A DNA stretch of 64,000 nt from Ferruginibacter sp. (GTDB lineage: Bacteria > Bacteroidota > Bacteroidia > Chitinophagales > Chitinophagaceae). The stretch spans positions 92,587-156,586 of the forward strand of contig JAGOAX010000012.1 in assembly GCA_017983695.1 (NCBI GenBank). Reading direction: 5' to 3'. Of this stretch, positions 1 through 6,791 are shown in pieces (position 1 is the stretch's first letter; the number at the start of each line of letters is the position of its first letter). The notes under the pieces are model-generated. The model saw only the letters and a program-made list of their open reading frames with translations. It searched no databases and had not been told where the DNA came from. The position numbers were made by a program, and so were the translations under genes.

Positions 1-67
1 AAGCATTAAACAAACTGAAACAAATTTGCGAAAGCAATTAAGCAATCATCAACCAAAAAATATTTTT

Positions 68-118
68 ATGGCAAAGGTCAGCACTTACATTAACACAACA
101 ATAACTCATCATTCATAA
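68..118 (+). pseudogene. Possible remnant of a VOC-family gene start
   Basis: A 16-codon reading frame begins MAKVSTYINT, which resembles the usual N-terminus of small PhnB-like VOC proteins (MAKVSTYLNF and similar, from memory). It then runs into an AT-rich simple repeat (ATAACTCATCATTCATAACTG) and stops. The next gene is itself a VOC protein. I read this as the first ten codons of a lost VOC gene whose remainder was deleted up to the repeat. The match is short and could be chance. Confidence 0.3.
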
Positions 119-134
119 CTGATAACTCATTCGC

Positions 135-974
135 ATGAACAACAACATACACCCCTGCATTTGGTACGATGGTAATGCCAAGCAAGCAGCAGAATTTTAC
201 TGTGGTGTTTTTTCTGACAGCAAAATAACTGCTGATACACCCATGGTGGTAAAATGGGAGCTGGCCGGGCAAACATTTATGGGGTTGAATGGCGGGCCAA
301 TCTTTAAAGCAAATCCTTCCATTTCTTTTTTAATTATTTGCGAAGCAGATGATGAAATTGAAATGTTATATAGAGCATTGAGTGAAGATGGAATGGTGAT
401 GATGCCATTGGATAAATATGACTGGAGTGAACGCTATTGCCTTTTAGAAGATAAATTTGGTTTGTCGTGGCAGATTATGAAAGGCAAATACAGCGATGTA
501 AATCAAAAAACAACCCCCACACTTTTATTTGTAGGCAATAGTTTTGGTAAAGCCGAAGCAGCGGTAAAATATTATACCGATGTTGTAAAGCCATCATCTG
601 TTGATGGTATTTTATTGTACGCCGATAATGAAGGTCTTGCTGCCGGCAGTGTAAAACACTCTCAGTTTATTTTAGATGGCAAAGTGTTTATGGCAATGGA
701 TGGTTATGGAGAGCATAAATTTGCGTTTAACGAAGGTATTTCATTTGTGGTGGAATGTAAAGACCAGGAAGAGATAGATTATTATTGGAACACCCTTACC
801 AGCGATGGTGGACAGGAAAGCATGTGCGGCTGGCTGAAAGATAAGTTTGGTGTAAGCTGGCAAATTATTCCAAAAAATATTGGTGCACTAATGCTGGATC
901 CTGTTAATGGACAAAAAGCCATGCAAGCATTAATGCAGATGAAAAAAATTGAGATTGCAAAATTGACGGCATAA
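135..974 (+). CDS. Two-domain VOC / PhnB-like protein
   Basis: The 279-residue protein is a tandem of two PhnB-like vicinal-oxygen-chelate (glyoxalase-fold) modules. The first covers roughly residues 1-120 (start NNNIHPCIWYDGNAKQAAEF, end KFGLSWQIM). The second covers roughly 127-255 and ends in the same KFGVSWQII signature. The family includes metal-dependent enzymes and antibiotic-binding proteins, but proteins of this type are mostly of unknown substrate, so no reaction is assigned. No signal peptide is visible, so it should be cytoplasmic. It is followed 3 bp later by the next gene and seems to open a small operon reaching 2284. The ATG at 135 follows an AT-rich simple repeat. Confidence 0.85.
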   Translation: MNNNIHPCIWYDGNAKQAAEFYCGVFSDSKITADTPMVVKWELAGQTFMGLNGGPIFKANPSISFLIICEADDEIEMLYRALSEDGMVMMPLDKYDWSERYCLLEDKFGLSWQIMKGKYSDVNQKTTPTLLFVGNSFGKAEAAVKYYTDVVKPSSVDGILLYADNEGLAAGSVKHSQFILDGKVFMAMDGYGEHKFAFNEGISFVVECKDQEEIDYYWNTLTSDGGQESMCGWLKDKFGVSWQIIPKNIGALMLDPVNGQKAMQALMQMKKIEIAKLTA

Positions 975-977
975 ATA

Positions 978-1271
978 ATGGCAGACGCAAAACAATCAGA
1001 ACGCATTTGTAAAAACGGCCACCACTATTTTAAAAGTAGTGATTGCCCTGTTTGTCCTGTTTGCGAAAAAGAAAACAAATCAGCAGAAAGCTTTTTATCT
1101 TTATTAAGTACGCCTGCAAAAAAGGCTTTACAAAATAAAGGCATTACCACTTTGCGCAGGCTGTCATCGCACAGCCAAAAAGAAATTTTGCAACTGCATG
1201 GCATGGGGCCGGCATCTATACCTGTATTGAAAACAGTTTTAAAACAGGCGGGCTTATCATTTAAAAAATAA
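978..1271 (+). CDS. Small protein with RNA polymerase alpha-CTD-like helix-hairpin-helix fold
   Basis: The 97-residue protein has an N-terminal cysteine/histidine patch (ICKNGHHY followed by CPVCPVCEK, about residues 10-30) that could bind a metal. Its C-terminal part (about 35-97) resembles the RNA polymerase alpha C-terminal domain: LSTPAKKALQNKGITTLRRL, then LHGMGPASIPVLK, the helix-hairpin-helix region that contacts DNA in alpha-CTD. Free-standing alpha-CTD-like proteins are known in Bacteroidota, but their role is unclear. It may bind nucleic acid. It starts 3 bp after the VOC gene, so co-transcription is likely. Confidence 0.6.
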   Translation: MADAKQSERICKNGHHYFKSSDCPVCPVCEKENKSAESFLSLLSTPAKKALQNKGITTLRRLSSHSQKEILQLHGMGPASIPVLKTVLKQAGLSFKK

Positions 1272-1296
1272 ATTTCAACTTTTAAACAACTATTAT

Positions 1297-1674
1297 ATGC
1301 AACCAAAAACTGTTAACATTTTGTATTGGGTATTCACTGTTTTATTTGCCGGGCTAATGATATTTTCATCTGTAGGTGGCATTGGCCCAACTGCAGAGAC
1401 AAAACAAATGCTGCATGATGGAATGGGGTATCCTGTTTATTTTATCCAATTTATCAGCTTTGCAAAAATTGCCGGTTCATTAGCCATATTAATTCCCGGT
1501 TTAAATAAAACCGTAAAAGAATGGGCCTATGCTGGTTTGTTTTTTGATTTAACCGGAGCAATTTTTTCTATTATATCAATATCCCCTTCATTCGACCCAA
1601 AAATGCTGGGTATGTTAATTTGGATTATAACAGGTGTTCTTTCTTATTATTTCTGGAAAAAAAGAACTGCATAA
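1297..1674 (+). CDS. DoxX-like integral membrane protein
   Basis: The 125-residue protein has four hydrophobic helices (about residues 7-25, 47-65, 74-93 and 100-119) and a DoxX-like layout, including the short GGIGPTAETKQML loop and the IAGSLAILIPGLNKTVKEWA stretch. Small DoxX-like proteins are inner-membrane proteins of uncertain function, sometimes tied to redox stress. It lies in a tight run of plus-strand genes and is followed within 2 bp by the DUF1801 gene. Confidence 0.7.
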   Translation: MQPKTVNILYWVFTVLFAGLMIFSSVGGIGPTAETKQMLHDGMGYPVYFIQFISFAKIAGSLAILIPGLNKTVKEWAYAGLFFDLTGAIFSIISISPSFDPKMLGMLIWIITGVLSYYFWKKRTA

Positions 1675-1675
1675 C

Positions 1676-2056
1676 ATGAAAGGTAAAATTGCTGCTTCAG
1701 TAGATGAATATATTGCTGCATTTCCGAAGCAAGTGCAGCAATTGTTAAACCAAATGCGTTCAACTATAAAAGCTGCTGCACCAAAAGCAGAAGAAGGGAT
1801 ATTTTATGCAATGCCCGGTTATAAGTATATGGGCAAACCATTGGTGTACTTTGCAGGCTACAAAAATCATATTGGTTTTTACGGCACACCCACTGCACAT
1901 GAAAATTTTAAAAAAGAATTGGCCGTTTTTAAAAGTGGTAAAGGCTCTGTACAGTTTCCGTTTGATAAGCCCCTGCCGCTTAAATTAATCACACAAATTG
2001 TAAAATTCAGGGTAAAGCAAAATGAAGAAAAATCCGCCGCAAAAAAAAGAGACTAA
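1676..2056 (+). CDS. DUF1801 (YdhG-like) protein
   Basis: The 126-residue protein reads MKGKIAASVDEYIAAFPKQV and continues with the DUF1801 signature: LLNQMRSTIKAAAPKAEEGI, then YAMPGYKYMGKPLVYFAGYK and HIGFYGTP. Members are small cytoplasmic proteins with a CyaY-like fold and no assigned enzyme activity. I chose the ATG at 1676 because a longer in-frame start at 1634 would lie inside the preceding DoxX gene. The C-terminus is lysine-rich. Confidence 0.75.
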   Translation: MKGKIAASVDEYIAAFPKQVQQLLNQMRSTIKAAAPKAEEGIFYAMPGYKYMGKPLVYFAGYKNHIGFYGTPTAHENFKKELAVFKSGKGSVQFPFDKPLPLKLITQIVKFRVKQNEEKSAAKKRD

Positions 2057-2074
2057 AAATAACCGGCTTAAAAA

Positions 2075-2284
2075 ATGATAGCAATTTTTAAAACCAATAT
2101 AACAGATTTTAATAAAGCTGATGAAATCATCTCCTTGCTTTCCCATCATTTTCCTGGCTGTAAAATAAATTTCGATCTGCAGGATTGCGATAATATACTT
2201 CGTGTTAAAGGCAACGGTATTTCCGTTTCACAAATTATTCAACTGGTAAGCAGTACAGGCTCTGCCTGTGCATTGCTGGATTAG
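2075..2284 (+). CDS. Small protein with HMA-like fold, no metal cysteines
   Basis: The 69-residue protein has a beta-alpha-beta pattern (MIAIFKTNITDFNKADEIIS, then CKINFDLQDCDNILRV) that looks like the ferredoxin-like fold of heavy-metal-associated domains. The CxxC metal motif is missing. Similar small proteins are common in Bacteroidota without known function. It begins 18 bp after the DUF1801 gene and ends the run. The divergent-regulator gene converges on it from the other side with a 41-bp gap. Confidence 0.5.
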   Translation: MIAIFKTNITDFNKADEIISLLSHHFPGCKINFDLQDCDNILRVKGNGISVSQIIQLVSSTGSACALLD

Positions 2285-2325
2285 TAATTTATAAAAAAAA
2301 AAGGATGATCTCAGCAAACAATACT

Positions 2326-3018
2326 TTATTGCTGCCTTTCAAATAACAATGCTAATTTTTTTGCATTAATAATTGCTATTTTCTTTTCGGAAAATCGAAG
2401 TATATTTTCTGCAGAGAATTCGTTCATCATTTTAAATAATGTTTCATAAGTGGTACCCGTGTATGATGCCAGATCTTGCCTGGATAAAACAATACCGAGG
2501 TACCCATCAGCATCTACTCCAAATTTTTCCTGCAATGATAGTAATGCATAAGCGATCCTGCTTTTAGTACTCATATGTGCCAGGTTACGCATTCTCTTTT
2601 CCGACTCTTTTAGTTCTGCAGCAAAAAACATCATCAGGTTATATAAATAGTCGGGGTTTACTTTTAACGTGGCAGTAAAAAATTCAATATCAACAAAACA
2701 AACTTCAGTAGCAGCCAGCGCTGTACCCGAAACAGGATAAATAGTATCATTACCCAAACCACGGTGTCCTACAATTGCACCCTTACCTGCAAAACGCAAG
2801 ATCATTTCTTTTTCATCATCCCATTTCTTATGCACTTTCACTAATCCAGAATTAATAAAGAACATTCCTTTTACCTCCTCACCTTCCTTAAATAACTGAT
2901 CGCCTTTCTTTAAATGATATACTTTTCTATTTGCATCAATTGCCGGTAACCACTCCTTTTGGCAGGACTGGCATAGTGAGCAGCTCTTTAAATCACATTT
3001 ATGTTTTTTTAATATCAT
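2326..3018 (-). CDS. Crp/Fnr-family transcription regulator with N-terminal cysteine cluster
   Basis: The 230-residue protein has a cyclic-nucleotide-binding-type beta roll (about residues 25-140) and a C-terminal Crp helix-turn-helix (LSRQDLASYTGTTYETLFKM, about 183-202). Residues 8-19 hold four cysteines (Cys8, 13, 16, 19; pattern C-x4-C-x2-C-x2-C), a spacing that could hold an Fe-S cluster or act as a thiol switch as in Fnr. It is transcribed away from nirB across a 273-bp AT-rich region with one Crp-like palindrome, so it is the obvious candidate regulator of the nitrite/nitrate genes. Ligand and cluster are inference. Confidence 0.8.
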   Translation of the reverse strand: MILKKHKCDLKSCSLCQSCQKEWLPAIDANRKVYHLKKGDQLFKEGEEVKGMFFINSGLVKVHKKWDDEKEMILRFAGKGAIVGHRGLGNDTIYPVSGTALAATEVCFVDIEFFTATLKVNPDYLYNLMMFFAAELKESEKRMRNLAHMSTKSRIAYALLSLQEKFGVDADGYLGIVLSRQDLASYTGTTYETLFKMMNEFSAENILRFSEKKIAIINAKKLALLFERQQ

Positions 3019-3149
3019 TTTTAATATTCTTTATAAGTATAGGTAAAATTACAATCAAACAACTTTAAATCAATATTTTATAATAAAAAAAATGGTAGTA
3101 TTTATATTAAATAATAATTTAAAATATATAAATTATTTATTAACATACT

Positions 3150-3165
3150 ATTTGAAATAACAAAT
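3150..3165. promoter_or_regulatory. Candidate Crp/Fnr-type operator between the regulator and nirB
   Basis: ATTTG-AAATAA-CAAAT is a perfect 5-6-5 inverted repeat, the half-site spacing used by Crp/Fnr dimers. It lies almost midway between the divergent starts (132 bp from the regulator start, 127 bp from nirB). The surrounding sequence is extremely AT-rich, so a chance palindrome is possible. The rest of 3019-3291 holds no other feature I can name. Confidence 0.4.
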
Positions 3166-3291
3166 TTAATTTCTATTTTTATGATGTAAACAATATTTTA
3201 ATTAAATATTTAACGTTTAAATGATTTTTTTAATTAAATATATTTATTTATAATACGATTGTTTGCTGTAATTACTTTTAAAATTACAGCA

Positions 3292-5616
3292 ATGAATATA
3301 CTAATAATTGGCAATGGAATGGTAGGCTATAAGTTTTGTGAAAAACTTATAGCAAAATCTTCTCCTTCTAATTTTAACATCACTGTTTTTGGTGAAGAGG
3401 TTCGTCCGGCTTATGACAGGGTACACCTCAGCGAATACTTCGCAGGCAAGTCGGCAGACGACCTTACTATGGCACCAGCCAGTTGGTATGCCGAAAACAA
3501 TATAACACTTCATCTTGGCGATCCCATTGCACAAATTAACAGAACTGCTAAAACGGTTGACTCTCACAAAGGCCTTACTATTCCATACGACGTGTTAATA
3601 ATGGCTACCGGATCAGCCGCTTTTGTCCCTCCCATTCCCGGGGTGGAAAAAGATGGTGTATTTATATATAGAACTATTGAAGACCTGGAAATGATGACGG
3701 CTTATGCTAAAAAAGCAAAAAAGGGAGCTGTTATTGGTGGTGGTCTTTTGGGACTTGAAGCTGCTAAGGCAATGATTGACCTTGGTGTAACTGATACATC
3801 TGTAATTGAATTTGCCCCAAGGCTTATGCCACGCCAAATTGACGAAGTGGGCAGCAATATTTTAAAATCTAAATTAGAAACCATTGGTTTAAAAATTTTA
3901 ACCAATACCAACACTTCAGAAATTTTAGGTGGAGACTGTATTACAGGAATGCAGTTTGCAAACGATACTAAAATTGATGTGGACATGCTGGTGATTTCTG
4001 CTGGTATAAAACCCAGAGATGAGTTGGCAAAATTAAGTGGCTTGCAGGTTGGGCAAAGAGGTGGCATTGTTGTAAATGAAAAACTGCAAACCAGCGATGA
4101 AAATATTTATGCAATAGGCGAATGTGCGTTGTTCGAAGGTATGATCTATGGATTGGTTGCACCCGGTTACGAAATGGCAGATGTGGTAGCTACTAATTTA
4201 ACAGGAGGAGATAAATATTTTACACCGTATGATATGAGCACCAAGTTAAAATTAATTGGTGTTGATGTGGCTAGTTTTGGCGATCCGTTTATAAGTGGAG
4301 ATGGAATAAAATCAATTGCAATTAATGACGCTAACAAAGGCATTTACAAACGCATTAATATAAGCGCCGATGGTAAAACATTACTGGGTGGTATTTTAGT
4401 AGGCGACGCAGAGCAATACAATATGTTGTTGCAAACAGTGAAAAACAAAGTAGTACTCCCTCCTAACCCTGAAGATGTGATACTTGGCAGCAGGGGTGGC
4501 GAAGAAGTTGCTGGCGCAGGTGTTACAGGCTTACCGGATGAAGCATTAATATGCAGTTGCGAAGGAGTAACCAAAGGAATGATATGCAGTAGTGTTACAG
4601 AAAGTGGCTGCGAAACTGTTGATGCCATAAAAAAATGTACTAAAGCCGGTACTGGTTGCGGAGGTTGTGTACCACTGATAAAAGACCTGGTAACTGGCAC
4701 CATGAAAGCTCAGGGGAAAATTGTACATAATGTATTGTGTGAGCATTTCAATTACAGCAGGCAGGAATTATTTGACCTCGTTAAAATAAACAAATTAAAA
4801 ACCTACGATGAAGTATTGAATATGTTTGGTAAAGGTGATGGTTGCGAATTATGCAAACCACCGGTAGCTTCCATACTTGCCAGTTTATGGAATGAAATTA
4901 TTTTAAAGAAAGGAAATGATACTGCACAGGATAGTAACGACCGTTTTTTAGCCAACATACAAAAAGGTGGTACGTATTCTGTTGTACCACGTATTCCCGG
5001 TGGAGAAATTACGCCGGATAAATTAATTGTGATTGGACAGGTCGCAAAAAAATATAACCTCTATACAAAAATTACCGGTGGGCAGCGTATTGATTTATTT
5101 GGTGCACACTTAAGCGACTTACCCAACATCTGGGAAGAACTGATTGATGCCGGTTTTGAAAGCGGTCATGCTTACGGAAAAAGTTTACGTACTGTAAAAA
5201 GCTGCGTGGGAAGTATCTGGTGCCGTTTTGGGCTACATGACAGCGTTAGTTTTGCCATTAAAGTAGAAGAAAGATACCGTGGCCTACGGTCTCCGCATAA
5301 ATTAAAAGGCGGCGTTAGTGGTTGCATAAGAGAATGTGCCGAGGCACAGAGCAAAGATTTTGGCATCATCGCTACAGAAAAAGGCTGGAACCTTTATGTA
5401 TGCGGCAATGGCGGCAGCAAACCACAACATGCATTATTATTAGCCAGCGATATTGATGAGGAAACCTGTATAAAATACCTCGACCGCTTTTTAATGTTCT
5501 ATGTAAAAACTGCAGACCCTCTTACACGTACTGCAACATGGCTAAATAAAATGGAAGGCGGTATAGCTTATTTAAAAACAGTAGTGATTGGTGACGCCTT
5601 AGGAATGAATGCATAA
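3292..5616 (+). CDS. nirB: Nitrite reductase [NAD(P)H] large subunit, cut short by an in-frame TAA
   Basis: Cytoplasmic siroheme enzyme that, with NirD, reduces nitrite to ammonium. The 774 residues show an FAD/NAD(P)H domain (NILIIGNGMVGYKFCEKL at the start, second dinucleotide fold GAVIGGGLLGLEAAKA), a BFD-type [2Fe-2S] site (Cys421, 423, 456, 459), the LCEHFNYSR...GCELCKP segment, and the siroheme/[4Fe-4S] cysteines Cys638-x5-Cys644 and Cys678-x3-Cys682. I chose ATG 3292 over the in-frame TTG at 3259 because the family begins MNILIIGNG. The frame ends at TAA 5614-5616, yet the same frame continues with the usual NirB C-terminal tail (see 5629-5793), so the protein is about 58 residues shorter than normal. 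All cofactor ligands are upstream of the stop. Confidence 0.9.
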   Translation: MNILIIGNGMVGYKFCEKLIAKSSPSNFNITVFGEEVRPAYDRVHLSEYFAGKSADDLTMAPASWYAENNITLHLGDPIAQINRTAKTVDSHKGLTIPYDVLIMATGSAAFVPPIPGVEKDGVFIYRTIEDLEMMTAYAKKAKKGAVIGGGLLGLEAAKAMIDLGVTDTSVIEFAPRLMPRQIDEVGSNILKSKLETIGLKILTNTNTSEILGGDCITGMQFANDTKIDVDMLVISAGIKPRDELAKLSGLQVGQRGGIVVNEKLQTSDENIYAIGECALFEGMIYGLVAPGYEMADVVATNLTGGDKYFTPYDMSTKLKLIGVDVASFGDPFISGDGIKSIAINDANKGIYKRINISADGKTLLGGILVGDAEQYNMLLQTVKNKVVLPPNPEDVILGSRGGEEVAGAGVTGLPDEALICSCEGVTKGMICSSVTESGCETVDAIKKCTKAGTGCGGCVPLIKDLVTGTMKAQGKIVHNVLCEHFNYSRQELFDLVKINKLKTYDEVLNMFGKGDGCELCKPPVASILASLWNEIILKKGNDTAQDSNDRFLANIQKGGTYSVVPRIPGGEITPDKLIVIGQVAKKYNLYTKITGGQRIDLFGAHLSDLPNIWEELIDAGFESGHAYGKSLRTVKSCVGSIWCRFGLHDSVSFAIKVEERYRGLRSPHKLKGGVSGCIRECAEAQSKDFGIIATEKGWNLYVCGNGGSKPQHALLLASDIDEETCIKYLDRFLMFYVKTADPLTRTATWLNKMEGGIAYLKTVVIGDALGMNA

Positions 5617-5628
5617 TGGGAAGCAGAT

Positions 5629-5793
5629 ATGGAAAATCATGTAAACACGTATGAATGCGAATGGAAAGCAGCGATTGAAACGCCGGAACTACGTAAGCGC
5701 TTTAATCACTTTGTAAATGCCCCTGAAGAAAAGGATCCTACTTCAAAGTTTGAACCCATGAGGGAAATGATAAAAGCAAAAGACTGGAAATAA
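5629..5793 (+). pseudogene. Detached C-terminal tail of NirB
   Basis: A 54-codon frame, in the same frame as nirB and separated from it only by TAA plus four codons (WEAD), reads MENHVNTYECEWKAAIETPE, then LRKRFNHFVN. This is the conserved C-terminal segment of NirB (EWK...TPE..KRF.HFVN). Joined to the upstream frame it gives about 833 residues, the normal NirB length. It has its own ATG and could be made by re-initiation, or be reached by readthrough, or the stop may be a recent mutation or sequencing error. Confidence 0.7.
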
Positions 5794-5804
5794 ATAGTTA
5801 ACTG

Positions 5805-5874
5805 GTTTAGAAGTTTAGAGTTTAGCCTACACCAAACTAAACTTCCTAAACCCTAAACATCTAAACTTCTAAAC
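5805..5874. repeat. Inverted repeat in the nirB-nirD spacer
   Basis: GTTTAGAAGTTTAG (5805-5818) and its exact complement CTAAACTTCTAAAC (5861-5874) flank further copies of the same GTTTAG/CTAAAC unit. The transcript could fold into a long stem between nirB and nirD, which might set the ratio of the two messages. The unit also resembles the short AT-rich repeats seen elsewhere in this window. Confidence 0.7.
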
Positions 5875-5885
5875 GAATAAAAAAA

Positions 5886-6242
5886 ATGACAGCAGAAACA
5901 ATATCTACAACCTGGTTTTTAGCATGCAACGTAGCTGACGTACCGCTTAACGGAGGTGTATGTGTAAAATATAATGAGCAGCAAATTGCCTTATTTCATT
6001 TCAGCAGAAGAAATGAATGGTATGCCACGCAAAATGAATGCCCACATCGCATGCAAATGGCTTTAAGCAGGGGAATGATAGGAACACAAGGTGAGGAACC
6101 TAAAGTTGCCTGCCCGTTTCATAAAAAAACATTCTCGTTAAAAACAGGTGAATGTTTAAGTGGTGATGAATGCGCCATAAAAACTTATACTGTAAAGGTT
6201 GAAGATGGAAAAGTATTTATCAAGGTAAATGATGACTTATAA
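5886..6242 (+). CDS. nirD: Nitrite reductase small subunit, Rieske-type
   Basis: The 118-residue protein has the NirD Rieske fold. Both ligand boxes are complete, Cys52-x-His54 (ECPHRM) and Cys76-x2-His79 (ACPFHKKTF), so it may carry a [2Fe-2S] cluster; many NirD proteins have lost these residues. It partners NirB in cytoplasmic NAD(P)H-dependent nitrite reduction to ammonium. It follows the interrupted nirB by 93 bp containing a strong inverted repeat, and is presumably in the same transcript. Confidence 0.9.
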   Translation: MTAETISTTWFLACNVADVPLNGGVCVKYNEQQIALFHFSRRNEWYATQNECPHRMQMALSRGMIGTQGEEPKVACPFHKKTFSLKTGECLSGDECAIKTYTVKVEDGKVFIKVNDDL

Positions 6243-6267
6243 AATAGTTACTAACTATAAAAAAGAA

Positions 6268-6302
6268 ACCCCGACAATCGATTGGAAGCTCGGCGCCGGG
6301 GT
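6268..6302. other. GC-rich stem-loop after nirD
   Basis: ACCCCG (6268-6273) pairs with CGGGGT (6297-6302) around a loop containing CTCGGCG. The region is much richer in GC than its surroundings. No T-run follows on the plus strand, so it is not a standard terminator. It may be an RNA-processing or regulatory element between nirD and the next gene. Confidence 0.45.
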
Positions 6303-6346
6303 AATTCGATCTCAAATTGCAAACAATTTAAAACCAAAACAAAATT

Positions 6347-6748
6347 ATGCTTAAAACAAGTAAAAAAATCATCTGCTGCTTTTTATTGCTCAGCAGCATA
6401 AACAGTGTACATGCACAGGCAAACAAAGCATCAGTAACTGTATGGGATGGGATGGCAATAGCTGGATATGTAAACGATGGCGGCTTTGTAAACTTTGGTG
6501 GCCCTACGGTAAAACTTATTAAAAAACCCTGGGTTTTTGGCTTTGGCATTTTACCTACTATGCGTATTAAAGAAGATAAGGTAGCTGCTGGAGCAAAAAA
6601 GAATTCTATTGTAACGCCTACTGCAGGTTTTGGCTTTACGTTTGTTTACAAACATTTTGTAACTCAGGTTCCTTTTTATTACAATACTAAAACTACTACA
6701 GCAGATGGTAAATGGAATGTGGGATTAGGAATTGGATACAAATTTTAA
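6347..6748 (+). CDS. Small exported protein, probably an outer-membrane beta structure
   Basis: The 133-residue protein starts with a signal peptide (ICCFLLLSSINSVHAQA, cleavage near residue 24). The mature part is rich in glycine and alternating aromatic residues (GGFVNFGGPTVKLI, VFGFGILPTMRI, AGFGFTFVYKHF) and ends GLGIGYKF, a pattern typical of small outer-membrane beta-barrels with a terminal aromatic. I do not recognise the family. Its place between nirD and the nitrate transporter suggests a link to nitrate uptake or envelope function, but nothing in the sequence shows that. Confidence 0.6.
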   Translation: MLKTSKKIICCFLLLSSINSVHAQANKASVTVWDGMAIAGYVNDGGFVNFGGPTVKLIKKPWVFGFGILPTMRIKEDKVAAGAKKNSIVTPTAGFGFTFVYKHFVTQVPFYYNTKTTTADGKWNVGLGIGYKF

Positions 6749-6791
6749 TTAACAATTGCTTGCTATCATTTATCATCTAAAAATTAAAACT

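Noticed and set aside
3259..3291. A longer NirB start at TTG 3259
   Set aside because: The added 11 residues are not like the family, whose N-terminus begins at the dinucleotide fold encoded from ATG 3292.
4344..4703. A 119-codon minus-strand frame inside nirB
   Set aside because: It lies wholly opposite a gene with clear cofactor motifs and its translation is Ser/Pro/Thr-rich without family features, as expected for an antisense shadow.
5614..5616. Selenocysteine or other recoding at the nirB stop
   Set aside because: The codon is TAA, not TGA or TAG, and no SECIS-like hairpin follows directly. Simple nonsense change or readthrough fits better.
5616..5654. An ATG overlapping the nirB stop (TAATGG) as start of a new gene
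   Set aside because: That frame stops after 12 codons; the preserved NirB tail is in the original frame and begins at 5629.
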